A DNA stretch of 64,000 bases from a virus, in IMG/VR virus record IMGVR_UViG_3300009081_000012, positions 1-64,000 of that record. One strand, given 5' to 3'. The translations under genes and the position numbers were made by a program. This document shows positions 29,131 through 38,990 of this stretch, piece by piece (within the stretch, counting starts at the first letter, position 1; every line of letters begins with the position of its first letter). The notes under the pieces were generated by a model. That model did not search any database. It was not told the origin of the DNA and was given only the letters and a program-made list of their open reading frames with translations.

Positions 29131-30009
29131 ATGAATGTTATAGTTAGACCGGTATTCAACAGACCTGAAATGCTTTATCTTGCTCTTAAATATGAACAAA
29201 AAGCCAGAGAACATTTTGATGATGATTATTATACTATATTTGCAATTGATCATGGGACTTGTGATAAATGTTTTGATATAATAAAAGATTACAAATACAA
29301 GCATGTTGTTGTAGCCCGCCCAACAAGATACAAAGTATGTGCTAATATTATGGAGGCTTTAAAACAAGCATGCACGATGGACACAGAGTATGTTATAAAC
29401 ATGGAGGACGATCTTGTTTTACATAAATCATATTTTGAATTTGTTAATAAAGCGCATAACTTAGTAAAAGATAGAAAGTATTCAGTTATCACCACGTGGG
29501 GTTATAAAGATTTTGGGGATCCAACTATACTTAAACAAACTGATTTTTCATGTGGTCCTGGTACTGTAATAAGCAAAGAGTTTTTTATAAAACACATGCT
29601 ACAGTATGCTAATGCTGGATATTATAACAATTGGGTATCAACAATACAGAAAGTTAACGCGTTAAATAAAAATAACCCCAATGCAAAATATACTGAAAAA
29701 AATGCTTTTACTCACTTAGATTGGGATGGTCTAATGAATAGAATGGTTGACTATGCCTCATACAGTAATGAGATATATGGTTATTCGTCTTTATGTTATA
29801 GATTGTTACATGTAGGATTTTATGGATTTAATAGACAGGGTGGAAAATTTCCGCCCGAATTAAAAACATTTGAAGAAAGAGTTGATTTTCTTGAACAAGG
29901 TATTTATAATCCAGATGTTTTAGCTCAATTAGATGGTGTTTATAAAGACTATTCTATATTTGATCCAAAATTAGATACTTGGGATGGTAATTTAATTTTA
30001 GAAAATTAA
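29131..30009 (+). CDS. Glycosyltransferase, GT-A fold
   Basis: A 292-residue protein starting 3 bases after the previous stop. NVIVRPVFNRPEMLYLAL is a typical start; YVINMEDDLVL holds the DxD-like metal motif; GPGTVISKEFF and FTHLDWDGLMNRM lie in the acceptor half. It resembles fold-A enzymes acting on virion or wall sugars. Donor and acceptor are unknown. Confidence 0.65.
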   Translation: MNVIVRPVFNRPEMLYLALKYEQKAREHFDDDYYTIFAIDHGTCDKCFDIIKDYKYKHVVVARPTRYKVCANIMEALKQACTMDTEYVINMEDDLVLHKSYFEFVNKAHNLVKDRKYSVITTWGYKDFGDPTILKQTDFSCGPGTVISKEFFIKHMLQYANAGYYNNWVSTIQKVNALNKNNPNAKYTEKNAFTHLDWDGLMNRMVDYASYSNEIYGYSSLCYRLLHVGFYGFNRQGGKFPPELKTFEERVDFLEQGIYNPDVLAQLDGVYKDYSIFDPKLDTWDGNLILEN

Positions 30010-30021
30010 AGAAGGAGAAGG

Positions 30022-30855
30022 ATGCCGAAAATATCTATAGTTTCGTCCTATTTTAATCGTAAAAACGAATTATGGCGAACATTAAAAGTAATGGACAAAT
30101 CTTCATTTAAAGACTTTGAATATGTGATAGTTGATGATGGTAGTGATTATAGGCAGAGGATAGAAGATTTGGCTGAAGAATTTAAATTTGTAAAACTAAA
30201 AAGAATCGAGCCGGCCGATAAACACCACATAAACCCTTGTATACCTTTCAACATGGGTATAGCTATGGCTGAAGGGGACATAATAATACTACAAAGCCCA
30301 GAATGTATGCACATGGGAGATGTATTAAACTTCGTAGCAAACAATTCAAAAGACAATCAATATTTAGTATTCTCGTGTTACTCATTAAGTCGCACATCGT
30401 CTAACAATCTGGAAAACATTAACTTTAATTTAACTTTACAAGATATAGAGAACAACACAACAAAAGCCATAGGTGGTTTTTCAAACAAGAGTTGTGATAG
30501 TGGTGGACGTTATGATACGTGGTTTGCTCACCCAACATATCGGCGTTGTTTAAATAATTTTTTGGTATCCATGCCAATGAAGGACATGCGCGACTTAGGA
30601 GGTTTCGATGAGCGGTTTGCTGATGGTTTTGCGTTTGATGATACTGATTTTGCGGTGAGAATCATGAAAAAGAAAATGGAAGTTAAATTTATAGAAAAGC
30701 CGTTTTGTTTACACCAATTTCATGAATCGGTACTAGAACATATATCTGATTTAAGAGTAAAAGAAGCTAAAAATAAAAAATTATATGAGAAACTTTGTAC
30801 ATTACCTAATTATAAGATTAAAAACAGCTTTATACCCATCAAGGATAATTTATAA
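30022..30855 (+). CDS. Family 2 glycosyltransferase
   Basis: A 277-residue protein. KISIVSSYFNRKNELWRTL and FEYVIVDDGSDYRQ are the classic GT2 N-terminus, AEGDIIILQSPECMHM supplies the metal-binding loop and GGFDERF marks the family's acceptor side. It probably adds a sugar to a growing chain or phage protein. Overlaps into a continuous operon with 30856 (no gap). Confidence 0.75.
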   Translation: MPKISIVSSYFNRKNELWRTLKVMDKSSFKDFEYVIVDDGSDYRQRIEDLAEEFKFVKLKRIEPADKHHINPCIPFNMGIAMAEGDIIILQSPECMHMGDVLNFVANNSKDNQYLVFSCYSLSRTSSNNLENINFNLTLQDIENNTTKAIGGFSNKSCDSGGRYDTWFAHPTYRRCLNNFLVSMPMKDMRDLGGFDERFADGFAFDDTDFAVRIMKKKMEVKFIEKPFCLHQFHESVLEHISDLRVKEAKNKKLYEKLCTLPNYKIKNSFIPIKDNL

Positions 30856-31710
30856 ATGATACCTAAACGGATGTATTTCTTTTGGAGCGGATCAGTATTA
30901 TCATGGATGCGCTATATGACGTTATACTCATTTAGAAAACTCAATCCAGATTGGGAGATGGTCTTATGTTTATCTAAAAATACGATTACAGAGAAAAGCT
31001 GGGCCACTCCAGAAGTACAGGATTTTTTTAATTACAGTGGAAACAATTATTTAGACAAAATTTCAGAACTGTCTATACAAACAGAGACGGTGGAATTCCC
31101 TGTTGATTTTAAAGCAAACATAGTTTCTCCTATCCATGAAAGCGATCTTTATAGATATTATAAATTATATAACGATGGTGGTTTTTACTCTGATATGGAC
31201 ATTCTATATTTTAGACCGATTAACGATTTTTATAGTTCGTTGTGTGATAACAATACCAACACTGTATTATACCATTGTGGTGGTTATGCGGCTATAGGAT
31301 TTTTAGGAGCAGAAAAAGATAATATATTTTACAAAGATTTATTTAATTATGCTACAAACCTAACAGCAGTAAGTTCTTATCAGGCTTTTGGTGTTGGGCT
31401 TATTTATCAATTTTGTGAAATAGAAAAGAACAAAAAATCTATAAATAGCATAAGTGAGATATTAAAAAGTAAATACACCAATTTAAATATTTGCTCAATA
31501 CCAAGTTTTCTGGTTTATCAATACGACTGGAATAATATTAAAAATACCTTCGAACATGGGTACGCTGTTGATAGTTTTAATTCAAAATCAATAGGCTATC
31601 ATTGGTATGCCGGTTCTGCTATAGCACAAAAATACAACAATTTATTAAATGAAGGTAATTATACTAAGTATAAAACTACTTTTTCTGAACTGGTGAAAAG
31701 TGTTATATGA
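30856..31710 (+). CDS. GT32-type glycosyltransferase (copy 1)
   Basis: A 284-residue protein. IPKRMYFFWSGSVLSWMRYM and ESDLYRYYKLYNDGGFYSDM-DILYFRPI match the DxD-containing GT32 (OCH1/toxin-like) family. It is a paralogue of 32780-33634, with which it shares a 94-bp stretch (31127-31220) that is identical at nucleotide level around the DxD motif. Likely transfers a hexose or N-acetylhexosamine to a glycan. Confidence 0.75.
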   Translation: MIPKRMYFFWSGSVLSWMRYMTLYSFRKLNPDWEMVLCLSKNTITEKSWATPEVQDFFNYSGNNYLDKISELSIQTETVEFPVDFKANIVSPIHESDLYRYYKLYNDGGFYSDMDILYFRPINDFYSSLCDNNTNTVLYHCGGYAAIGFLGAEKDNIFYKDLFNYATNLTAVSSYQAFGVGLIYQFCEIEKNKKSINSISEILKSKYTNLNICSIPSFLVYQYDWNNIKNTFEHGYAVDSFNSKSIGYHWYAGSAIAQKYNNLLNEGNYTKYKTTFSELVKSVI

Positions 31711-32777
31711 AAATAATGACTGTTGTTGGCACACGCCCGGAATTAATTCGTCTTTGTATTATAATAGACAAACTTGACAAACTTGTAGATCACAAACTTA
31801 TATATACAAATCAGAACTATGATTATAATTTGAGTGGTAAATTTTTTGACGAACTAAAAATAAGAAAACCAGATTACACATTTGAAATGGCCGGGAGCTC
31901 ATTTGGTAATTTTCTTGGTAACGCTTTAATTGAATTTGAAAAAATATTGATGACAGAAAAACCAGACAAGGTCTTAATATTAGGCGATACTAATTCTGGA
32001 TTGGTTTCCATCATAGCGGAACGGTATAAAATTCATGTGTATCATATGGAGGCTGGAAATAGATGTTATGATAAGAGAGTACCGGAAGAAACCAATCGTC
32101 GTGTTATTGATCATCTTTCTACTTATAATCTTCCTTATACGGAGAACAGTAAATATAATCTTTTGAGCGAAGGTTTTCACAAGAATAATGTTTTTAAAAC
32201 AGGTAATCCTATTTACGAGGTTTTAAAGTTTTATGAACACAACATAAACGAAAGTAATATTTTAAATGCATTGGGTTTAATAGAAAAAGAATTCGTGTTA
32301 GTAACTGCACACAGGGCGGAGAATGTTGATAATTTAGATTCATTGTCTGATATAATAAAAGCTATAAATGAGATATCAAAACAATTTAAAGTTGTATTTT
32401 CTTTACACCCGCGCACTAAAGACAAGTTAATTAAATTTAATGTAGATATGTCAGATGATATTATGTTTAGTGAGCCTTTTGGATTCTTCGATTTTGTTAA
32501 ACTTGAAAAAAACGCTAAACTTATTATTAGTGATAGTGGTACCGTGACAGAGGAATCCTGTATTTTTGGGGTTCCGGTCATAACCATCAGAAACACAACC
32601 GAAAGACAGGAAACTATAGAGTGTGGATCTAACATATTGTCAGGCATTAAGTGTGAGAATATTATGGGTGCGTTTAACGTAATGTTAAAAAGAAATAACA
32701 CGTGGACACCACCAAACGATTATATGGTAGATGGTGTGTCAGATGTAGTTATAAATATATTGTTAGGAACAAATTAA
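31707..32777 (+). CDS. UDP-N-acetylglucosamine 2-epimerase family
   Basis: A 356-residue protein; ATG 31707 overlaps the previous stop. MTVVGTRPELIRL, ILGDTNSGLVS, YHMEAGNRCYDKRVPEE, VTAHRAENVDN and SGTVTEES are the conserved blocks of WecB/FnlC/CapG epimerases. With the dehydratase at 37986 and the reductase at 38987 it would complete a route from UDP-GlcNAc to UDP-L-FucNAc or UDP-L-QuiNAc. As a stand-alone WecB it would make UDP-ManNAc instead. Confidence 0.85.
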   Translation: MKIMTVVGTRPELIRLCIIIDKLDKLVDHKLIYTNQNYDYNLSGKFFDELKIRKPDYTFEMAGSSFGNFLGNALIEFEKILMTEKPDKVLILGDTNSGLVSIIAERYKIHVYHMEAGNRCYDKRVPEETNRRVIDHLSTYNLPYTENSKYNLLSEGFHKNNVFKTGNPIYEVLKFYEHNINESNILNALGLIEKEFVLVTAHRAENVDNLDSLSDIIKAINEISKQFKVVFSLHPRTKDKLIKFNVDMSDDIMFSEPFGFFDFVKLEKNAKLIISDSGTVTEESCIFGVPVITIRNTTERQETIECGSNILSGIKCENIMGAFNVMLKRNNTWTPPNDYMVDGVSDVVINILLGTN

Positions 32778-32779
32778 TT

Positions 32780-33634
32780 ATGATACCAAAAAGAATATTT
32801 TTCTATTGGGACAGACCTTATATGTCTTGGATGCGTTTTATGACATTATATTCATTTAGGAAAATGAATCCAGATTGGGAAATGATTTTATGTGTGTCAT
32901 CTAATAAAGAATGGGATATTCAAAAAGACGACCAACGAGATTTTGCAAGCTATAAAGGGTATAACTATTTCGATAGAATAGTGGAACTAAATGTTTCAAT
33001 TGAGAACGTTGGATACATGGATGGTATTGAATCTAAAGTTAGCGCAATTACTCCTATCCATGAAAGCGATCTTTATAGATATTATAAATTATATAACGAT
33101 GGTGGTTTTTACTCTGATATGGACATTCTATATTTTAGACCGATAGATAATTTTTATAGTCAAATAACACAAAGTGGGGCTGGAACTATTATATACGCCT
33201 GCAAAAAATACGCAGCTGTTGGATTTTTGGGGGCTGAAAAAGGCAATCCATTCTATATAGATTTATTAAAATCCGTGATTGGTTGGAATCATAATAATGA
33301 ATGGGAAGCTTATGGTGAAATGCTACTTTATAGTTTCTTTGGTATAAAAAACAACCCGCTTGCGCTCATTGAAAATATAAATAAAAAATACAAAGAAGCA
33401 AAAGCATATAACATACCAAAAGAATTAGTATATTGCTACGATTGTTTTGATATACAATCAGTTTACGATACACCGGTTGGCATAAACAAATTTGATCCTG
33501 TGTCTATAGGCTACCATTGGTATGGCGGTCATCAACTTTCCAAAAAGCATAATAATGTTTTGGATGAAAATAATTATAGAAATTACAAAATAACTTTTTC
33601 TGAAATAGTTAAAGAATTACAGGAGATGAACTAG
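32780..33634 (+). CDS. GT32-type glycosyltransferase (copy 2)
   Basis: A 284-residue protein starting at ATG 32780 (IPKRIFFYWDRPYMSWMRFM); the longer frame from 32702 runs inside the epimerase gene. Same DxD segment (ESDLYRYYKLYNDGGFYSDM) as copy 1 and 94 identical bases at 33051-33144. The rest of the two proteins differs clearly, so their acceptors probably differ too. No strong ribosome binding site precedes it, so coupling to 31707 is likely. Confidence 0.75.
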   Translation: MIPKRIFFYWDRPYMSWMRFMTLYSFRKMNPDWEMILCVSSNKEWDIQKDDQRDFASYKGYNYFDRIVELNVSIENVGYMDGIESKVSAITPIHESDLYRYYKLYNDGGFYSDMDILYFRPIDNFYSQITQSGAGTIIYACKKYAAVGFLGAEKGNPFYIDLLKSVIGWNHNNEWEAYGEMLLYSFFGIKNNPLALIENINKKYKEAKAYNIPKELVYCYDCFDIQSVYDTPVGINKFDPVSIGYHWYGGHQLSKKHNNVLDENNYRNYKITFSEIVKELQEMN

Positions 33635-34377
33635 TGGATAATAGATTTATAGTAGTGGTTCCGGTATTTAATTCAGAAAAATATATTAAAAAATGTATAG
33701 AGTCGATTCTTTTTCAAAATTATTCTAATTATAAATTGGTTGTAATGGACGATTGTTCCACCGACAACACATATAATAATATAAATAACATTCAGGATAC
33801 AAATAACTATAATTTTGTTGTTTGTAAAAACCATTATCGTGTTGGCTCGGCTTTAGCCAACATAGTTAAAGGAATAGAGCTTTTTTCCCACAACCCAGAA
33901 GACGTCATAGTAACTGTTGATGGTGATGATTTTTTATACAACAATACAGTGTTAACATATTTAAATGGTGTATACCAAGATGAAAATATTTATATGACAT
34001 ATGGCCAGTTCATACCACTAAGCGGCTCTTATGGTAAGTTTTGTAGACCTATTGCTGACACACGCAAATACAGAAAGGCAGAATGGTGTGCCAGTCATTT
34101 AAGGACCTTTAAAAATAAATTATGGTATAGAATTAATGACGCTGACTTAAGAGATAAAAATGGAGAATATTTTAAAGTTACAGGAGACGCCGCCTATTTA
34201 TATCCGTTGTTGGAAATGTGTGGGGCAAAGCATCATAAATTTGTAGATGAGATATTATACGTCTATAACGACATAAATCCGGCCAACGATATGAAGATTA
34301 ACGTAACAGAACAAAAAAGAACTGCAACACACATCATAAACAAGACTCCGTATAATGAAATAGAGGGTGTTATATAA
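33634..34377 (+). CDS. Family 2 glycosyltransferase
   Basis: A 247-residue protein read from GTG 33634 after AGGAGATGAACTA. VVVPVFNSEKYIKKCIESIL, VVMDDCSTDNT and TVDGDDFLYNN are textbook GT2 blocks, with DGDD as the metal site. Likely to elongate a glycan. Starts at the last base of the previous stop. Confidence 0.8.
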   Translation: MDNRFIVVVPVFNSEKYIKKCIESILFQNYSNYKLVVMDDCSTDNTYNNINNIQDTNNYNFVVCKNHYRVGSALANIVKGIELFSHNPEDVIVTVDGDDFLYNNTVLTYLNGVYQDENIYMTYGQFIPLSGSYGKFCRPIADTRKYRKAEWCASHLRTFKNKLWYRINDADLRDKNGEYFKVTGDAAYLYPLLEMCGAKHHKFVDEILYVYNDINPANDMKINVTEQKRTATHIINKTPYNEIEGVI

Positions 34378-35279
34378 TGATAATCAACAGAGGTGTAGAA
34401 AATATAGATCTGCGTTGTAAAGATGAATTTGGTTATCTTTCACGGAAATATTCAAACGTGGCTTTTAATGTTGTTGACTGGAATAACAATAGCAACGATC
34501 GAAGGCGTGGTAAGAATATATTATTTACTACTGAGGGGGTTATAACAATACCAAAGAATTATGATCCTGAATATATAAAAAAATATGATGCTATGATTAC
34601 TTTTAATTCTAAATTTAAAAAACTGCATCCTGAATTGAATGTTTATTTAATTAAAGGGGTGACTAATTGGTGTGATTATTTTTGGTTGGAATCTTTTCTT
34701 TCTTATGAAGAAAAAATAAAAGGAATATGCTCAATACAAACAGTGTATAATATGAAAATGCAGCATTATGGTGAAATTAATCATTTGAAACACGACGTGA
34801 TGTGTGGATTAACAACAGAACCGTTTTTAATTTTACACACCTATAGTAAAACAACCCCATTTGGTAAACCAAAATCTCGTCAAACACCTTTATCATTTAA
34901 TCCAGGACATTATGAAAATTTAAAGAAAATCAATGAATATTTGTTCTGTTGGTGTCCTGAAAGTACGTATCATGAATTATGGAGCTATGATCATATTACA
35001 GAAAGATTATTTAATTGTTTTAAAGCTAAAACAGTAGCTATTTATTATGGATGTTACAATATAGAGGAACTTGTACCAAAAGAACTATTTATTGATTTTA
35101 GAGATTTTAATAACGATTTAAAGAATTTGTCAGCTTTTCTTATAGAATTGTCAAACGACAAAGAAAGATATAATTCCATGATTAACTCTGCCTACAAATG
35201 GAATTTAACTAACGAAATAGGCGATATTGGAAAAGCTGAAGAAGTTATTAAGCATTGTGTAGAAAAATATAAATTTTAA
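34377..35279 (+). CDS. GT10-like fucosyltransferase candidate
   Basis: A 300-residue protein. The C-terminal half has SYDHITERLFNCFKAKTVAI-YYG, then VPKELFIDFRDF, which resembles the conserved YvTEKl...PVyyG...SFIdv.DF block of alpha-1,3-fucosyltransferases (GT10). Such enzymes bind GDP-fucose. Given the predicted UDP-L-deoxyaminosugar route, a related donor may be used (inference). No membrane helix. Confidence 0.6.
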   Translation: MIINRGVENIDLRCKDEFGYLSRKYSNVAFNVVDWNNNSNDRRRGKNILFTTEGVITIPKNYDPEYIKKYDAMITFNSKFKKLHPELNVYLIKGVTNWCDYFWLESFLSYEEKIKGICSIQTVYNMKMQHYGEINHLKHDVMCGLTTEPFLILHTYSKTTPFGKPKSRQTPLSFNPGHYENLKKINEYLFCWCPESTYHELWSYDHITERLFNCFKAKTVAIYYGCYNIEELVPKELFIDFRDFNNDLKNLSAFLIELSNDKERYNSMINSAYKWNLTNEIGDIGKAEEVIKHCVEKYKF

Positions 35280-35296
35280 TTTAATGGGGTGTTATT

Positions 35297-35887
35297 GTGA
35301 AAATTTATATACAGATAGGTGCAAATATAGGAAATGATTCCTTTCAAAAAATGGTTGAACATATAGATGAAAAAATAAAAATATTATTAATAGAACCAAA
35401 TGCTGAGTTATTAGAAGAACTTTCAAACAATTATGAAAAATTAAGAAATAATCACGAAGTAATAATTGTTCCACATGGTATATCATTAATTAACGGAGAC
35501 GCTGTTATGTACTTGTATCCAGAATCTGGACACTCTACACTGATAAATAGAAAAACAAGACCTTCTGAAGATAAGGCTTTTAAAAAAGTATCAATTACGA
35601 CATTCAATACTTTGTGCGAAAAATTTTTTATAACCGATATAGAATATTTGTACATAGATACGGAAGGTTTGGATTATGAAATATTGAATTCTATAGATTT
35701 ATCAAAAATAAATATTAAAACCATAGTTTTTGAGAAATGGCCAATTGAGGATGACGACTTGTCTCAAAATTATAGAACTGGTACTATGTTTTTAAATAAT
35801 TTTATTAAGCCTAAATTTAAAGATTATAGATTCGACGATATAGTAGTGGATGGTATGCCTAGTTATAAACTTACTAAAATGAAATGA
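35297..35887 (+). CDS. FkbM-family methyltransferase
   Basis: A 196-residue protein from GTG 35297 with GGGGTGTTATT upstream. YIQIGANIGNDSF, LLIEPNAELLEEL, HSTLINRK and YIDTEGLDYEIL follow the FkbM family, which methylates hydroxyl groups of sugars and other metabolites. Its place among glycosyltransferases supports O-methylation of the phage-made glycan. Confidence 0.8.
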   Translation: MKIYIQIGANIGNDSFQKMVEHIDEKIKILLIEPNAELLEELSNNYEKLRNNHEVIIVPHGISLINGDAVMYLYPESGHSTLINRKTRPSEDKAFKKVSITTFNTLCEKFFITDIEYLYIDTEGLDYEILNSIDLSKINIKTIVFEKWPIEDDDLSQNYRTGTMFLNNFIKPKFKDYRFDDIVVDGMPSYKLTKMK

Positions 35888-35905
35888 TATAGGAGTAATA
35901 ACATT

Positions 35906-36745
35906 ATGTACAATGAACTTACTGATGTTATAATTTATACTAAAGATAGGGCCTGTCAGTTGGATTTACTTTTAAGAAGTATAAAGGATAATTTTATGAA
36001 TACTCATAAAATATCCATACTAGAGGACTGGTCTAATGAAGAATTTAAACATGGGTACGATAAAATAAAAAGTACAGAGTATGGTTTGGAACTAGAATTT
36101 ATAAAACAGGATAGAGGTATTTTCTACAATGTTTTAAAACAAACCGCTGAGGCAAGTACAACAGAACATATACTGCCTCTCTGTGATGACGACGTCTTCA
36201 TAAGACATACAGACATTACAGATGTTTCCAAATATGTGGATGCTGATGTAGTAGGCATTCATTTTAGATTTTCAAGTGATCTTACCATCAGTTATCATCA
36301 TGGGGTTGTTTTACCTCAGCCCGATTTTATTTATATCGGTGATTATTTAAAATGGAATTGGACTACTTATAACATACCTGGTCGCTGGGGTTATCCATAC
36401 CAAGCCGGTGGAATGGTTTATAAAACAGAATTTTTAAGACATATGATACATAATATTAAATTCGATTTACCAAATTATCTTGAATCTGCAATGATGACTA
36501 ATAGGTATAAATGGAACAAACAACACATTGTAGCGTTTAAACATTCACCGATAGTTAATATTTCAATTAACAGAGTCCAGCAGGATGTCCCAAATCGAGG
36601 AGGCCGTGATGTTAATTATACACCTGTCGAACTAAATAATATTTTTCTAAGTGAAAAAATTATAGACACTGCTGATTTATATGGTATGGTTAATAACTGT
36701 GAATTTATTGAAGTACCGCTTAAGTTTATGGAGGACACAAGATGA
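35906..36745 (+). CDS. Glycosyltransferase, GT-A fold
   Basis: A 279-residue protein. VIIYTKDRACQLDLLLRSIK at the N-terminus and HILPLCDDDVFIRH with a DDD metal site indicate a nucleotide-sugar transferase; WGYPYQAGGMVYKTEFLRHM is the acceptor side. It resembles but is not a standard GT2. It ends with a stop codon overlapping the next start. Confidence 0.65.
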   Translation: MYNELTDVIIYTKDRACQLDLLLRSIKDNFMNTHKISILEDWSNEEFKHGYDKIKSTEYGLELEFIKQDRGIFYNVLKQTAEASTTEHILPLCDDDVFIRHTDITDVSKYVDADVVGIHFRFSSDLTISYHHGVVLPQPDFIYIGDYLKWNWTTYNIPGRWGYPYQAGGMVYKTEFLRHMIHNIKFDLPNYLESAMMTNRYKWNKQHIVAFKHSPIVNISINRVQQDVPNRGGRDVNYTPVELNNIFLSEKIIDTADLYGMVNNCEFIEVPLKFMEDTR

Positions 36746-37443
36746 AAGTAGGTGTATTGGGTGCGAATGGTTTTCTTGGAAGTGAGATGGTCAGAGTACT
36801 TGGTGAAGATCATACGGTGGTTTCTTTAACCAGGGATAATTATTTACAATATAAAGGAACTTCATTTGATGTGTTTATTAATATGGCCGGCAACAATAAG
36901 AATTATTGGGCAAATAAATTTCCCCAAGAAGACTTTAAAGGTTCGGCCTTGTTGGTTTATGACAATCTTTTCGATTTTAAAATAGATAAATATGTTTTTA
37001 TGTCATCCATTGCAACATATGACATAAACAGTCATTATGGTTTTAATAAAACTTTAGCGGAAGAAATAATAAGAAGACATTCAAACAATTATTTAATTTT
37101 TAGATGTTCTGCCACTATTGACAGATGTATGAAAATAGGCATTTTAAATGATATTTTAAAAGGCATCCCTCTTTTTATATCTGGTGATAGTCAAATTCAA
37201 TTCATAACCAGAAATGCCGTAGCTAACATAATAAAAGACCTGATGTCTACAGATGTGTACAATAGAACATTTAATATGGGTGGAGTTGGTGCAGTTACAA
37301 TTAGTAGTATCGAATCCATTGTTGGGCATTCTATTATCTACGACAGTGCAGCAAAAAAAAGACATTATGAGATGGATGTATGTGAATTAAATGAATTGTT
37401 CAAATTGAAAACATCTTATGAATATGTTGAGGATATAGTATGA
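36742..37443 (+). CDS. NAD-dependent sugar epimerase/reductase
   Basis: A 233-residue short-chain extended dehydrogenase. VGVLGANGFLGSEMVRVL is the NAD-binding loop and SHYGFNKTLAEEII the YxxxK active site (the serine side is MSSIAT). It is shorter than typical sugar epimerases (about 300). It may perform a 4-reduction or 4-epimerisation in the sugar route or act on another donor. Confidence 0.7.
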   Translation: MKVGVLGANGFLGSEMVRVLGEDHTVVSLTRDNYLQYKGTSFDVFINMAGNNKNYWANKFPQEDFKGSALLVYDNLFDFKIDKYVFMSSIATYDINSHYGFNKTLAEEIIRRHSNNYLIFRCSATIDRCMKIGILNDILKGIPLFISGDSQIQFITRNAVANIIKDLMSTDVYNRTFNMGGVGAVTISSIESIVGHSIIYDSAAKKRHYEMDVCELNELFKLKTSYEYVEDIV

Positions 37444-37970
37444 TTTATGGCTCACTTGCTGAATTTGTGCAACTAAATGCTGATAGAAACGACAGTGCTT
37501 TAGATATAGGCTGTGGTATTGGGGCATACTCAAATGTTCTTAAAGAATACGTTAGATGTAAAAAGGTTGTTACTATAGATGCTTGGGATAAAGTCAATCC
37601 GGATATTTTGATAGATTTAGAAAAAGAAGACATACCTTTCGAAGACAATACCTTTGATATTATATTGATGATGGATTTTATAGAACATTTAACTAAAGAC
37701 CGAGGCATTAAAATATTAAAACAGGCTATGGGGATAGTAAAAAAAAGAATTTTGTTATTAACACCTTTATGGTGGACAGACAATTCTGACAATGTCAATG
37801 ATCCTACTTTATGGTGTTACACAAATGTGTATGATTTACATAAATCGTTGTGGTTGCTGGATGATTTTGTGGAATGGTCCAGAGTAACTATCAATGATTT
37901 CGATGTGTCTGGTGTTTCAAATGATTATTTTGTTGGTATTTGGACAAAAAATCATAATTATAAACAGTAA
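37440..37970 (+). CDS. SAM-dependent methyltransferase
   Basis: A 176-residue class I methyltransferase overlapping the previous gene by 4 bases. ALDIGCGIGAYSNVLKEY, VTIDAWD and DIILMMDFIEHLTKDRG are the binding motifs. A related small methyltransferase opens the operon at 28624. Target unknown; sugar or fibre methylation is likely from context. Confidence 0.75.
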   Translation: MIYGSLAEFVQLNADRNDSALDIGCGIGAYSNVLKEYVRCKKVVTIDAWDKVNPDILIDLEKEDIPFEDNTFDIILMMDFIEHLTKDRGIKILKQAMGIVKKRILLLTPLWWTDNSDNVNDPTLWCYTNVYDLHKSLWLLDDFVEWSRVTINDFDVSGVSNDYFVGIWTKNHNYKQ

Positions 37971-37985
37971 CATATGGAGGAGTTT

Positions 37986-38990
37986 GTGGAAGAAATGATG
38001 TTCAAAAATAAATCAATTTTAATTACTGGAGCAACTGGGTCTTGGGGGCAGGAACTTACAAAACAGCTCATTACTATGGAGCCAAAGAAAATTATCCTAT
38101 TTTCCAGAGGAGAGCTGGCTCAGGTAAATATGGAAAGAAAGTTTATGAGCGATAAGTTAGAGTTCGTTATAGGAGACGTGCGGGACACCAACGCGGTAGA
38201 TAGATTATTTAACAATAAACAAATCGACTGTGTCTTCCATTTGGCAGCCCTAAAACACGTACCAGTGTGTGAAAATCAACCACAGGAAGCTATAAAAACA
38301 AACATTATAGGAACAACCAACCTGGTCAACTCAGCGGTGAAATACAAGGTAAAGAAGTTTGTAGATGTATCCACCGATAAAGCAGTATCCCCCACTAACC
38401 TGTATGGGTTCACCAAAGCAGTAGGTGAGAAGATAGTTATTCAAGCCAACAATCTAACAAACCGTACAGACTTTGTTTGTGTAAGGGGAGGAAATGTTTT
38501 AGGTTCTAATGGTAGCGTTGTTCCTTTGTTCATTGACCAGATAAAGAAATTTAATAAGATTACACTTACATGTGGAGAAATGACTAGATTTTTCTTAACG
38601 CTTTCGGAAGCCATCTCATTACTTTTCCAGGCTGCTGAATTTAGTGTGGGCGGGGAAACGTTTGTTATGAATATGCCATCGTTTAATATATCTGATGTAG
38701 CAGAAGCACTTATAGATCACTATGGAGACGCAGATACAACTATAGAAGAAATTGGTATAAGAGAAGGAGAGAAGATACATGAGGTGTTAGTGTCTGAACA
38801 TGAGTCTTCAAGATCTTATGTTTTCAACAATGATTATTATGTCATTATGCCCGAACTAAAAATTTCAAGAGATTATAGTCATATAAAGAATATGAACAAG
38901 GTTTCCTTCGATAGATTTTCGTCAGACACTAATATTAAAGATCAGGAATATTTAACAGGGCTTCTTAATAAGGGAGGATTTTTGGTATGA
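37986..38990 (+). CDS. UDP-GlcNAc 4,6-dehydratase (FnlA/CapE type)
   Basis: About 334 residues. GGAGGAG at 37976 best serves GTG 37986; the in-frame ATG 37974 overlaps it. SILITGATGSWGQELTKQL binds NAD; VFHLAALKHVPVCENQP, VDVSTDKAVSPTNLYGFTKA and VRGGNVLGSNGSVVPLF are the marks of the inverting and non-inverting UDP-GlcNAc dehydratase family. It should convert UDP-GlcNAc to a 4-keto-6-deoxy (and probably epimerised) intermediate for the reductase directly downstream. Confidence 0.85.
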   Translation: MEEMMFKNKSILITGATGSWGQELTKQLITMEPKKIILFSRGELAQVNMERKFMSDKLEFVIGDVRDTNAVDRLFNNKQIDCVFHLAALKHVPVCENQPQEAIKTNIIGTTNLVNSAVKYKVKKFVDVSTDKAVSPTNLYGFTKAVGEKIVIQANNLTNRTDFVCVRGGNVLGSNGSVVPLFIDQIKKFNKITLTCGEMTRFFLTLSEAISLLFQAAEFSVGGETFVMNMPSFNISDVAEALIDHYGDADTTIEEIGIREGEKIHEVLVSEHESSRSYVFNNDYYVIMPELKISRDYSHIKNMNKVSFDRFSSDTNIKDQEYLTGLLNKGGFLV

